This document shows positions 8,387 through 16,341 of a stretch of 64,000 nucleotides of DNA, piece by piece (the first letter of the stretch is position 1; each line of letters starts with the position of its first letter). The position numbers were made by a program, and so were the translations under genes. The notes under the pieces are model-generated. The model searched no databases and was not told the origin of the DNA. It saw only the letters and a list, made by a program, of their open reading frames with translations. The stretch covers positions 1-64,000 of the forward strand of contig JACPMX010000008.1 in assembly GCA_016185755.1 (NCBI GenBank). The letters are read 5' to 3'. The stretch is from Candidatus Woesearchaeota archaeon (GTDB lineage Archaea > Nanobdellota > Nanobdellia > Woesearchaeales > GW2011-AR4).

Positions 8387-9391
8387 CTAAACCCCTAGGC
8401 TTGCAATATACAACGCCTGCGACCAAGCCAACGGGCAGTTCTCATTATATTCATTGCCATCTGCATAATACAGCTCAGGCAATTCACCCTTTTCGTTCGT
8501 TGCCCCTATTGTTTTTCTCATGTAAAAAGCGTATTTATCGGGCTTATTCATTTGCTTGCATATTATTGCAAGCCACGGCAACCCTTTTGTCCATTGGGCT
8601 TCGCCGTTCCTGTAGTGGTATTTGTCGCCAATGTACCTTATAACCCCTTTTTCCTTGACCAATTTTTGCCCTATGTTCTTTAAAATTGCATTTCTTTGTT
8701 TTTTTGTTGCAATATTGTATGGGTAAATCAAAGACAGCAAGGCCATGTCAACATTTTTTGTTTCTGATTCGCGAGGCAGCAATTTGTTCAGGGCTTTCTC
8801 CCCATTTTTAATTAATTCTTTTGGAACATTTACAATCTTGCCAATCTTCTTCAGTCCCGCAACACAGGCCCCAATTGAAGATGCATGCACTTCCTCATTC
8901 TCTTCCCACATTCCGTTGTCCTTGTCGTGCCAGTATTCAATGTTTTGCAGGTAATCTACAAGTTTTTGGAGAAGTCTCAAGTCGTTTTCATTTCTTATGA
9001 TCCTTATGCCCTTTTCTTCCAAGTCGCCTATCCTGAACAGCAAAGCGCCAATCGCATCATTCTGCTTGTTGCCCCACTGCTCCCATACCTCATCCATCGT
9101 GATTGGATCATATCTTGCATGTATGTATTGGTAATGGTGCTTTGGCTTCTCTTTTATTGCCCAGTCTATCTTGTATTCGTGCTTTAGAAGGATATCAAGC
9201 AATGCCCTCAGGGTTTTCTTCACATCGCCATATTTCTTCGCCGCTTCCAGTCCCAGAGTCGCATAGACATTGTCCCTAATCCATGCCAAGTTGTAGCCTG
9301 TCCTGACTGTCATCCTGCTGGCTGCAAAAAGGCCTGTGGGGTACTGCATTTGCTTCAAAATTTGGAGTGATTGGATTAGCACTTCGTTCAT
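8387..9391 (-). CDS. GH15-family glucoamylase-like protein
   Basis: A 334-residue (alpha/alpha)6 barrel protein related to GH15 glucoamylases and phosphorylase-kinase-like domains. It starts directly with the barrel (YPTGLFAASRMTVRTGYNLAWIRDNVYATLGL, with the W-I-R-D segment typical of glucoamylases) and contains MWEENEEVHASSIGACVAGL, where a catalytic glutamate of the family is expected, and a C-terminal PLAWSQALYIASL. The usual N-terminal beta-sandwich is absent, so this is a catalytic-domain-only version. Likely releases glucose from alpha-glucans in the cytoplasm, since no signal peptide is visible. It is first in a two-gene minus-strand operon with the hypothetical gene at 7762. Confidence 0.82.
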   Translation of the reverse strand: MNEVLIQSLQILKQMQYPTGLFAASRMTVRTGYNLAWIRDNVYATLGLEAAKKYGDVKKTLRALLDILLKHEYKIDWAIKEKPKHHYQYIHARYDPITMDEVWEQWGNKQNDAIGALLFRIGDLEEKGIRIIRNENDLRLLQKLVDYLQNIEYWHDKDNGMWEENEEVHASSIGACVAGLKKIGKIVNVPKELIKNGEKALNKLLPRESETKNVDMALLSLIYPYNIATKKQRNAILKNIGQKLVKEKGVIRYIGDKYHYRNGEAQWTKGLPWLAIICKQMNKPDKYAFYMRKTIGATNEKGELPELYYADGNEYNENCPLAWSQALYIASLGV

Positions 9392-9518
9392 GGCCTCCTT
9401 GATTTTATATCTGCGTATAAACGTTGGCTGGATGGAATATTGGTAATATTAGGCATATGATTAAAGGTGATATTTGAGTTAAACAATAGTACTCTTCTTG
9501 TTAAAGTTGTCATTTTTT

Positions 9519-10061
9519 CTACAACCTATATTCAAGTTTGTGCAGTCTTGCCGGAGTTCCGTCATGATTTTTCAAAGCTTCATCAAGAAATTCTCCGATT
9601 TCAGCTGCCCCCATGCTTTTAGTCATTTTTATTGAAGCCTCGCTGGCATTGGCCCTAATAAATTTGACCCCTAGTTTTCTCGCATATTCAATTCGTCTCC
9701 TGAGCATTTCACTGCCAATTCCCCTCCCATGTTTGGCGGGATCAACAAAGCCTCCAAATGAATAAGCCACCTGTTCTGGACTTACGCCCAATTCAGCAAC
9801 GTCTTCGGTTTTTCCTTGTTTTAAAAATCCAACTCCTACTAACCTATCCTCATCATAAGCAAAAACTCTAAACAACAATGGGCCATACCAATCTTTAAAT
9901 CTTAGAGGTGTGTACGCTTTTAGTGCAGTTTCTATTGATGCTGGATGGTAATGTCGAAAGTTGCTCCTCATTGAAGGCGCGACTACACTATAAACATCTC
10001 TTAATAGCCCTTCATCTAAAGCTGGCGATGTGCTAGTTTCAAATCTTATTCCTTCAATCAT
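9519..10061 (-). CDS. GNAT-family N-acetyltransferase
   Basis: A 180-residue Gcn5-related acyltransferase. The acetyl-CoA motif A is visible as GGFVDPAKHGRGIGSEMLRRRIEYA (Q/R-x-x-G-x-G/A type, here HGRGIG), preceded by a VGVGFLK strand and followed by ANASEASIKMTKSMGA, the motif B region. The substrate is unknown. It stands alone between the glycogen cluster and AlaX, divergent from the short gene at 10184. A TATA-like TTTATAAA on the minus strand near 10107-10114 could be its promoter. Confidence 0.8.
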   Translation of the reverse strand: MIEGIRFETSTSPALDEGLLRDVYSVVAPSMRSNFRHYHPASIETALKAYTPLRFKDWYGPLLFRVFAYDEDRLVGVGFLKQGKTEDVAELGVSPEQVAYSFGGFVDPAKHGRGIGSEMLRRRIEYARKLGVKFIRANASEASIKMTKSMGAAEIGEFLDEALKNHDGTPARLHKLEYRL

Positions 10062-10183
10062 TTTCCCACTCCGTACAAAACAGAGCCAGAATTAGGTTTT
10101 TTAGCCTTTATAAACCTTTCTATTTGTTACTACTAGAAAGTTATGTAAACAAATTTAAATATTCCACTACATGGACCAATGCT

Positions 10184-10342
10184 ATGAAGAGATTAACTGT
10201 GAAAATAAATGATATTATTTTAAACAACTTTAAGGAAACTGCCAAAGAAAAATTTGGAAATGAAAAAGGTTCATTGAGCAAGGCCATTGATGAGGCACTC
10301 CGGTCATGGATCAAAGAACATAAAACTCATTTGACAGTATAA
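10184..10342 (+). CDS. Short DNA-binding-like protein (possible ribbon-helix-helix)
   Basis: A 52-residue protein, KRLTVKINDIILNNFKETAKEKFG then GSLSKAIDEALRSWI. A short strand followed by two amphipathic helices fits a ribbon-helix-helix or antitoxin-like DNA-binding fold, though the assignment is by pattern only. The frame is open from 10124, but the methionine at 10184 is 28-30 bases downstream of a TATA-like AAATTTAAATATT (about 10149-10161), consistent with a leaderless transcript. The 14-mer TACTACTAGAAAGT just upstream (10128-10141) is repeated exactly at 31427-31440 before another gene. It overlaps the convergent alaX gene by 16 bases; no toxin gene is adjacent. Confidence 0.6.
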   Translation: MKRLTVKINDIILNNFKETAKEKFGNEKGSLSKAIDEALRSWIKEHKTHLTV

Positions 10343-11034
10343 TACACTCTCCTATTATCCTTCCCCTTGTTCTCTGCCCTGACAAACTCAACTTTGCCTA
10401 TCTCTTTTAGGGAATTGACATGTGTTCCTCCATCAGCCTGCATATCAACTCCGGGGATCTCAACAATCCTCAAAGTTGTGACATTTGGAGGCAAGGTGCC
10501 TGCCAGCTTTACCATTCCCGGTATCTTCATTGCTTCTTCCCTGTCCATATAAGATACGTTGACAGGCAAATCCTGTTCTATTATCTTGTTGACTTTTTCT
10601 ATGTACTGCTTTATCTTTTCCTGGTCAAACTCCGCCATGTTGTAGTCCACTCTTGTTTTTTCCAGATCAATCTGGTTACCGGTAATTAAAACCTTGTCTT
10701 GGGTGTGCATGACTGCGCTGAGCAAGTGGGCTGCAGTGTGCATCTTCATGAACGTGTACCTTCTTTCCCAGTCTATCTTTCCCGTAACCTTGTCCCCTGC
10801 CTTTAATCCAGATACTGAAACTTCGTGGCTTATCTGCCCATCCATTTTTCTGACAGCAACAACGGGAAACTCCTCATTACCCATGATTAGAACTCCAGTA
10901 TCATATGGCTGTCCTCCGCCTTGGGGGTAGAAAGCAGTCCTGTCAAGAACAACAAACTTGTCATCCTTTACGCTTTGAACAACAGCCTCAAACTCTTTCA
11001 AGTAAGAGTCATCCATATAGAGCGCGGATCCCAT
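10327..11034 (-). CDS. alaX: Alanyl-tRNA editing protein AlaX
   Basis: A free-standing editing domain homologous to the C-terminal part of alanyl-tRNA synthetase. It hydrolyses mischarged Ser-tRNA(Ala) (and Gly in some members). Visible motifs are YPQGGGQPYDTG near the N-terminus, the zinc-binding HTAAHLL at about 98-104, and GGTHVNSLKEIG near 205-216, which supplies the second half of the metal site. At 235 residues it matches the medium AlaX-M class. It may start at the methionine at residue 7. It converges with the short RHH-like gene. A TATA-like TTTATATACAAAC on the minus strand near 11055 is in good position for a promoter. Confidence 0.9.
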   Translation of the reverse strand: MGSALYMDDSYLKEFEAVVQSVKDDKFVVLDRTAFYPQGGGQPYDTGVLIMGNEEFPVVAVRKMDGQISHEVSVSGLKAGDKVTGKIDWERRYTFMKMHTAAHLLSAVMHTQDKVLITGNQIDLEKTRVDYNMAEFDQEKIKQYIEKVNKIIEQDLPVNVSYMDREEAMKIPGMVKLAGTLPPNVTTLRIVEIPGVDMQADGGTHVNSLKEIGKVEFVRAENKGKDNRRVYYTVK

Positions 11035-11107
11035 TAGGACTGGGACAATAAGTTTGTATATAAATATTTTGAAGAAAAAAGAAAAAATAAAAGAAAAAAA
11101 GCTAAGT

Positions 11108-11449
11108 TTAATCCTTAGCCAAAGCTTGTATGGCTTTCAATGCCACTACTATAGCAGCTGGTGTCACAAAAACCGCTATGTTCTGGACAATGTTCTGCAA
11201 GTAACCGCCTATCATAGGGATTATTGCAAGGCTTGACCCAGTGGTTCCTGTTATCAGCAAGGCTGCTGCAGCTACCAAGAATGGAGTAGTTTCCTTTTCT
11301 GTAACGTTCAAAAGGCCCACAACCAAACCAAGCACTACGAGCAATAGCACTAACCAGCCTGCCATTGTGTCGCTAACATTAAAGAGGCTAACGACAACAG
11401 CAACTACAATACCTACAATAAAAGCCCATTCACCCATCTTGCTTGCCAT
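11108..11449 (-). CDS. Small integral membrane protein, paralogue A
   Basis: A 113-residue protein with four hydrophobic segments (about 8-25, 31-47, 58-72, 87-105) and charged ends. It is homologous to the protein at 11729: both begin with a short polar stretch plus FIVGV, share LVVLGLVVGLLNV followed by KET, and end with a hydrophobic helix and VPA/TPA-I/VVV. The family is common in DPANN-like genomes but I know no assigned function. It has its own gene orientation, divergent from the paralogue, with 279 bases between them. Confidence 0.75.
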   Translation of the reverse strand: MASKMGEWAFIVGIVVAVVVSLFNVSDTMAGWLVLLLVVLGLVVGLLNVTEKETTPFLVAAAALLITGTTGSSLAIIPMIGGYLQNIVQNIAVFVTPAAIVVALKAIQALAKD

Positions 11450-11694
11450 TTTGATATTCCACCTCCGTGTTTTAAAGTTACAAAAATAAAGGAACTTGTA
11501 TTTAAATTTTGCTTTATTGAAATCAAATTGTTTAATTTTTAACTGGAAAGTAAAAAAATACAGGCTGGCTTAACCTTTTTTTAGCTAAAAAGGCTCATTT
11601 CAGCCATTTGGGGATGATTAAAAGGCTAAAATCGCTTATATTTTATTAAAAGTTTCCGAAAAGTTTAAATAGAGGTCTTTTCAGAGTAGGTATT

Positions 11695-11720
11695 CTAAAT
11701 GCTTGGGCATTTAGGAGGTG
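11695..11720 (+). promoter_or_regulatory. Leader hairpin plus Shine-Dalgarno
   Basis: A perfect 8-bp hairpin, CTAAATGC-TTGG-GCATTTAG (11695-11714), runs straight into AGGAGGTG, a strong Shine-Dalgarno element, upstream of the ATG at 11729. A TATA-like AAAAGTTTAAATAG lies at about 11660-11673, so the transcript should begin just before the hairpin. The stem may protect the 5' end or control access to the ribosome site. Confidence 0.6.
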
Positions 11721-11728
11721 AAAACTAA

Positions 11729-12088
11729 ATGGAAAAGCAAATAGGAAATTACTCCTTTATCGTTGGAGTTATTTTAGCTGTAGTGCTTGGTTTAGCAGCA
11801 CCAAAGCTGGGAGCAGCAACAGCATGGCTGTGGTCATTGCTGATTGTACTGGGCCTGGTGGTTGGTTTCCTGAATGTTTCGGGAAAAGAGACCAAGGAAT
11901 TTTTACTGGTAACAGTATCTTTAGTTGTAGTAGCCTATGCAGGCAGTGCTCAGATTACTTCATGGAGCAATGTCCAGCTAATCGGCCCTTACATAAAGGG
12001 CATTTTTGACAGTATCCTTGCATTCGTAGTTCCAGCAAGCGTTGTTGTTGGGCTGAAGGATGTTTGGGGCCTGGCAAGAGGCGAGTAA
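11729..12088 (+). CDS. Small integral membrane protein, paralogue B
   Basis: A 119-residue protein with about four membrane segments, paralogous to the gene at 11108. The conserved LIVLGLVVGFLNVSGKETKEFLL block defines the family. The C-terminal FVVPASVVVGLKDVWGLARGE suggests the last helix is followed by a short cytoplasmic tail. Unusually for this window it has a strong Shine-Dalgarno and a hairpin leader, suggesting high expression. I cannot assign a function; a structural membrane or envelope role is possible. Confidence 0.78.
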   Translation: MEKQIGNYSFIVGVILAVVLGLAAPKLGAATAWLWSLLIVLGLVVGFLNVSGKETKEFLLVTVSLVVVAYAGSAQITSWSNVQLIGPYIKGIFDSILAFVVPASVVVGLKDVWGLARGE

Positions 12089-12174
12089 GCTATTTTGCCC
12101 AGAAACGCAAGTTTCTGGCTTCTTTTATTTTTTATTTCTTAAATTATTTATAGTAACTGCCCTTTCTTTGCAGC

Positions 12175-12891
12175 ATGGATATAATGCCGGGCATTGAAAT
12201 CGTGGATTTGGGCTTGTTCGTTGGCTCTGCACTGATAATAGCCGATGTCCATATTGGATACGAAGAGGCGCTTAACAAGCAGGGTGTTTTAGTCCCAAGG
12301 CTCCAGTTCGAAGAGATGGTCAAAAGAGTGGAGAATATATTCAGCATGCTGGAAGGCAAAAAGGTAGAGAAGATAATCATCAATGGCGACCTGAAGCATG
12401 AGTTTGGCACAATATCGGAGCAGGAGTGGAGGAACACCCTCAAGTTCATCGATCTTCTGGCGAAGCATTGTGATGAGGTAGTGCTTGTGAAGGGGAACCA
12501 TGACAATATACTTGGGCCGATAGCCAGGAAGAGAAATGTAAAGGTGGTGGAAAGCCTTGGAATTGGCAATGTATTAATAGCTCATGGAGATAAAATTCCG
12601 CACAATCTAAAAGACCATGAAACTATCATTATAGGGCATGAGCATCCTGCTGTTTCCCTAAGGGAAAATGCCAGGGTGGAGCAGTTCAAGTGCTTTCTCA
12701 AAGGCAAGTACAAGGGAAAGAACTTGATAGTGCAGCCTTCATTTAACAGCATGATAGAGGGAACGGATATATTAAAAAATGAGATCCTAAGCCCCTTTCT
12801 CAGGCAGAATCTGGATAACTTTGAGGTTTATGTTGTGGAAGATAAGGTATATAATTTTGGCAAGCTGAAAAGGTTAAGGAAAAGATTATAA
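12175..12891 (+). CDS. Metallophosphoesterase, COG1407-like
   Basis: A 238-residue calcineurin-like phosphoesterase with the two-metal site complete: ADVHIGYE, NGDLKHEF, KGNHDN, AHGD and GHEHP, in order. This pattern matches the archaeal-bacterial YHXH/COG1407 group sometimes found near DNA-repair helicases. The substrate is not known. The start may be the second methionine (12184). It stands alone between the membrane protein and a convergent hypothetical gene. Confidence 0.85.
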   Translation: MDIMPGIEIVDLGLFVGSALIIADVHIGYEEALNKQGVLVPRLQFEEMVKRVENIFSMLEGKKVEKIIINGDLKHEFGTISEQEWRNTLKFIDLLAKHCDEVVLVKGNHDNILGPIARKRNVKVVESLGIGNVLIAHGDKIPHNLKDHETIIIGHEHPAVSLRENARVEQFKCFLKGKYKGKNLIVQPSFNSMIEGTDILKNEILSPFLRQNLDNFEVYVVEDKVYNFGKLKRLRKRL

Positions 12892-13443
12892 CTAAGGAGC
12901 AGATACCTTAAATTTATTTAATAATGTGTAAGGTTGGTCATTATATCTAACAAAAGGCCTCAATTTGGGTCTATCTTTATCTGGTACAAAAAGCTCACCA
13001 ACTTTTTCATCCAAATCAAACTTTATGAGTTTTCCCCTATGTCTTGGTCCACTTGTTAAATAAAAATTATCCGGTGGTGAATCTTGCTGGGGCATAACTT
13101 CCGTACCAGCTATACTTTTAAGAGGTTGATTTGGTGAGCCAACATATAATTGAGTATGTCCCGGTTTTATAAAAACAAAATATATCGTTCCGCTATGGGG
13201 ATCAATCGCAAACAAATTAGGTAAAAGATGGTCAGTAAATGTATCTGGAACATCATAGTCAGGTTCCGCAATAGGGCGGACATACCTAATACCCTTATAT
13301 TTACCACTAATCGCGGCGTTTGAACCTTTAACAGTTGCTGCTATATCTCGCGGTTTATTTTTTGATTCATCACCCAATTCATCAATCCCTTTAATTACAA
13401 TTTGTCCATCTTCTTTGAAGCTAATATCTATATTTTGGGTCAT
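12892..13443 (-). CDS. Hypothetical protein
   Basis: A 183-residue beta-rich protein that I do not recognise. It is proline-rich, with repeated short strands (GTIYFVFIKPGHTQLYVGSP, then GKLIKFDLDEKVGELFVPD), and no membrane segment, signal peptide or cysteine. A beta-propeller blade or carbohydrate-binding-like fold would be compatible but is not shown. Its promoter is probably the minus-strand GAAGATTTAAATATT at about 13489-13503. It ends one base after the phosphoesterase on the opposite strand. Codon use is more A/T-ending than in the flanking genes, suggesting more recent acquisition. Confidence 0.65.
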   Translation of the reverse strand: MTQNIDISFKEDGQIVIKGIDELGDESKNKPRDIAATVKGSNAAISGKYKGIRYVRPIAEPDYDVPDTFTDHLLPNLFAIDPHSGTIYFVFIKPGHTQLYVGSPNQPLKSIAGTEVMPQQDSPPDNFYLTSGPRHRGKLIKFDLDEKVGELFVPDKDRPKLRPFVRYNDQPYTLLNKFKVSAP

Positions 13444-13533
13444 TTTTCTTGGTAAATCTTAGTAAAATATGGACATTGTATTCAGAACCAATATTTAAAT
13501 CTTCTCATTATAACTACTTAAAAATAGTAAATT

Positions 13534-14079
13534 TTATTCTCTATACAGCTTCCCAAGCAAATCCGATTTTGTGATAAGGCCAGCTAATTTGCCCCCTTCT
13601 GACACTACAACCAAAGGAAAATGCTTCAGAAGGTTTGAAACTACGCTTATCGATGTTGTCTTTGACACTATTGGGGGGGCTTCCTGCATTATATCCCTTA
13701 CCCGGCTTGCCCTGGAATCCAGCAAAGCATTCAGGATTGTAGATTCGGAAACCAGGCCGACAAGCTTATTGCCATCTATGACCGGCAGCTGTGATATTTC
13801 ATATTTCTTCATCTTGGATATGGCCTCTTTCATAGGGGTGCTTGAGCCTATGCTTACGATCCTTTTTGTCATAAGCTGCTCTGCCTTTACCTCTTCCTTT
13901 TTCTCCAAGTCGCTCAAGGCAGCAAATATCTTCCTTGTCTTGGTATAAGTCGGGTCAATTCTCCCGGACTCTATCTTGGCAATAAGCGATTGCGAGACTC
14001 CTGCCCTGCCGGCAAGCTCTGTCTGGGTCATTCCCAGCTTTTTCCTTATTTTCTTGACTTCCTCCAGTTCGTAGGTCAT
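13534..14079 (-). CDS. XRE helix-turn-helix protein with CBS pair
   Basis: A 181-residue regulator. Residues 1-55 are a Cro/C1-type helix-turn-helix (IRKKLGMTQTELAGRAGVSQSLIAKIESGRIDPTYTKTRKIF). Residues 62-181 hold two CBS motifs (AEQLMTKRIVSIGSSTPMKEAISKMKKYEISQLPVID..., then VRDIMQEAPPIVSKTTSISVVSNLL...), which bind adenosyl ligands such as AMP, ATP or SAM. This fusion is widespread in archaea. It lies directly upstream of and divergent from metK, so SAM or adenylate control of that gene is an attractive but untested idea. Confidence 0.87.
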   Translation of the reverse strand: MTYELEEVKKIRKKLGMTQTELAGRAGVSQSLIAKIESGRIDPTYTKTRKIFAALSDLEKKEEVKAEQLMTKRIVSIGSSTPMKEAISKMKKYEISQLPVIDGNKLVGLVSESTILNALLDSRASRVRDIMQEAPPIVSKTTSISVVSNLLKHFPLVVVSEGGKLAGLITKSDLLGKLYRE

Positions 14080-14211
14080 TTTAGTTTGTTCGGTATTACT
14101 AGCCCCTTTTTAAAATTATTCCTTTTGGAATATTTCTTTCACAAACTTATTTAAAAAGACAGGCAAACAAAGGCAATATGGGTTATTCTATAAGTTTGAG
14201 GCGGAGGTAAA

Positions 14212-15405
14212 ATGGCAAACATAACATATGTTACAAGCGAGAGCGTTACAGAGGGCCATCCTGACAAGATATGCGACCAGATAAGCGATGCGATTCTTGA
14301 TTCCTTGTTCGCGCAGGACCCTTATTCGAGGGTTGCTGTCGAATGCCTGACTACAACAGGACTGGTTGTTGTAGCAGGTGAAGTCACGACAAAAGGCTAT
14401 GCTGATATACAAGGCATTGCAAGAAGGACTTTAAAGGATATAGGCTATACAAACCCCCAATTCGGGATAGACTGCGAGGATGCAGGAGTTTTGGTGAGCA
14501 TCCACGGCCAAAGCGCGGATATTGCACAGGGTGTCAATGAATCTTCAAACAAGGAGCAGGGAGCAGGCGACCAGGGAATGATGTATGGGTTTGCATGCAA
14601 TGAAACACCTGAACTCATGCCATTGCCTATAATGCTGGCGCACAAGCTTACCGGGAGGCTTTCAGAATTAAGGAAAAAAGGAATTATTCACGGCCTTGGC
14701 CCAGACGGAAAATCACAAGTTAGCGTTGAATACCATGACAACATCCCAAAAAGGCTTAGCGCGGTTGTCATAGCGCAGCAGCACCTTGATGATATAAGTG
14801 AAGAAGACTTAAAGGAAGAGATAAGGAAAAAGGTCATTGACCCGGTTTGCGGAAAATGGATTGACGAGAACACGAGGGTTTACATCAACGCAACAGGCAA
14901 GTTCGTCATCGGAGGGCCTGAAGGAGATTCCGGAGTTACAGGAAGAAAAATCATTGCAGACACTTATGGCGGAGTTGGACGGCATGGCGGTGGAGCTTTT
15001 TCCGGCAAAGATCCTACAAAAGTTGACAGGAGCGGCGCTTATGCAGCAAGGTATGTTGCAAAGAACGTTGTAGCAGCAGGCCTGGCAAACAAGTGCGAAG
15101 TGCAGCTTTCATATGCAATAGGGATTGCCCAGCCTACATCGGTCAATGTAGACACTTTCGGCACAAACAAAGTGCCCGAAGCAAAGATTGTTGAGCTTGT
15201 TAAAAAACACTTCAAGCTGACTCCTAGATGGATAATCGATCACTTGAACCTGAGAAGGCCTATTTACAGGAAAACAGCAGCCTATGGCCACTTTGGAAGG
15301 GAAGACCCTGACTTCACCTGGGAAAAGACCGATTTGGCAGAGACTTTGAGGCTTGAAGCTGGATTGTCAAAGCCATTGAAGGCAGAAGCAAAGATAGTTT
15401 ATTGA
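14212..15405 (+). CDS. metK: S-adenosylmethionine synthetase, bacterial type
   Basis: Methionine adenosyltransferase, making SAM from methionine and ATP. The protein is the bacterial/eukaryotic form: [22 protein letters not shown] at the N-terminus, the GAGDQG loop ([14 protein letters not shown]), [44 protein letters not shown], and a C-terminal [10 protein letters not shown]. At 397 residues it has full length. Most archaea instead use the divergent archaeal MAT, so this gene points to lateral transfer. It has a Shine-Dalgarno (GGAGG) and an upstream TTATTTAAAAAG TATA box near 14147. SAM made here feeds methyltransferases and possibly the neighbouring polyamine genes. Confidence 0.95.
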   Translation: MANITYVTSESVTEGHPDKICDQISDAILDSLFAQDPYSRVAVECLTTTGLVVVAGEVTTKGYADIQGIARRTLKDIGYTNPQFGIDCEDAGVLVSIHGQSADIAQGVNESSNKEQGAGDQGMMYGFACNETPELMPLPIMLAHKLTGRLSELRKKGIIHGLGPDGKSQVSVEYHDNIPKRLSAVVIAQQHLDDISEEDLKEEIRKKVIDPVCGKWIDENTRVYINATGKFVIGGPEGDSGVTGRKIIADTYGGVGRHGGGAFSGKDPTKVDRSGAYAARYVAKNVVAAGLANKCEVQLSYAIGIAQPTSVNVDTFGTNKVPEAKIVELVKKHFKLTPRWIIDHLNLRRPIYRKTAAYGHFGREDPDFTWEKTDLAETLRLEAGLSKPLKAEAKIVY

Positions 15406-15432
15406 TTTTTTGTTTTGTATATTATTTATATA

Positions 15433-16341
15433 TTATTTTTTCTTAAACTTCAAAGCAACCATATAGTAGCATAACTGCGCTGCGCCAAACTCCGTCAATT
15501 GGTCATTTTCTCTTGGCGCAACTTCAACAATGTCTGCTCCGACAACATTTTTCTTTTCAAAAACTTCCTTCAGCAAATCAAAAGCAAATTTCCAGCTCAA
15601 GCCGCCTTGAACCGGTGTTCCTGTCGCAGGCATGTGGCATGGGTCAATGCCATCAGCATCCAATGTTATGTAAACGTTCTTGGTCTTGATTGCATCAACA
15701 ATCTTGTTAATAAGCTGCTTATTCTCAACACAGGGCCATTCAAAAATTTTCACGTTATTTTTTCTGGCTGTTTCAAGCTCGAAATCCGCATAAGCCCTTG
15801 CCCCTACTGCCACTATTTTAAAGCCCATATCCAATGCCCGCTTCATGACGCATGAATGTGCAAACCTGCTCGGCTCGGGGTTGTAATCTGAATCATCATC
15901 CCTCAGGTCTAAATGAGCGTCAATCTGAAGTATGGTTGTTTTTCCTGAGCTTGTTTTCATTGCGTCAAAAATTCCAATGCTCACTGAATGCTCGCCGCCA
16001 AGGCAAATCATGAATTTATGGCTGCCAAGCCTTTTTTTGACTTCAGAGCTTACCTCTTTAACCATGATTTCCGGCTCCTTGCTCTTTAAATCAGGAATTA
16101 TAATGCTTGAAATCTTAAGGTGCCTTGCAGGGCTCCATCTGGCAACATGGTCATAAAGCTCGAGCTGGGTGTCAAAGCAGTCAATAATGGCTCTTGGCCC
16201 CTTGTCAGCGCCTTTGCCAAAAGAAGATGTCTTATCGTACTCTATCCCAAGAAGGAGCACATCGGATTTTTTGACATTTTTTGACAGTAATTTTTCAACC
16301 ATTTTATTAGGACAATCTGCTCTTGAAATCTTTGTAGCCAA
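15433..16341 (-). CDS. speB: Agmatinase-like ureohydrolase
   Basis: A binuclear manganese ureohydrolase of the arginase/agmatinase family, probably converting agmatine to putrescine and urea. Metal-ligand motifs are GGEHSVSIG, DAHLDLRDD and LDADGIDPCHMPATGTP; the family's polyamine pathway context supports agmatinase over arginase or formiminoglutamase. The frame opens at 16341 and overlaps the upstream NspC gene by 35 bases; an internal methionine at 16302 (MVEKLLSKN) would remove the overlap. It is the last gene of a minus-strand set speB-nspC-CANSDH. Confidence 0.88.
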   Translation of the reverse strand: MATKISRADCPNKMVEKLLSKNVKKSDVLLLGIEYDKTSSFGKGADKGPRAIIDCFDTQLELYDHVARWSPARHLKISSIIIPDLKSKEPEIMVKEVSSEVKKRLGSHKFMICLGGEHSVSIGIFDAMKTSSGKTTILQIDAHLDLRDDDSDYNPEPSRFAHSCVMKRALDMGFKIVAVGARAYADFELETARKNNVKIFEWPCVENKQLINKIVDAIKTKNVYITLDADGIDPCHMPATGTPVQGGLSWKFAFDLLKEVFEKKNVVGADIVEVAPRENDQLTEFGAAQLCYYMVALKFKKK

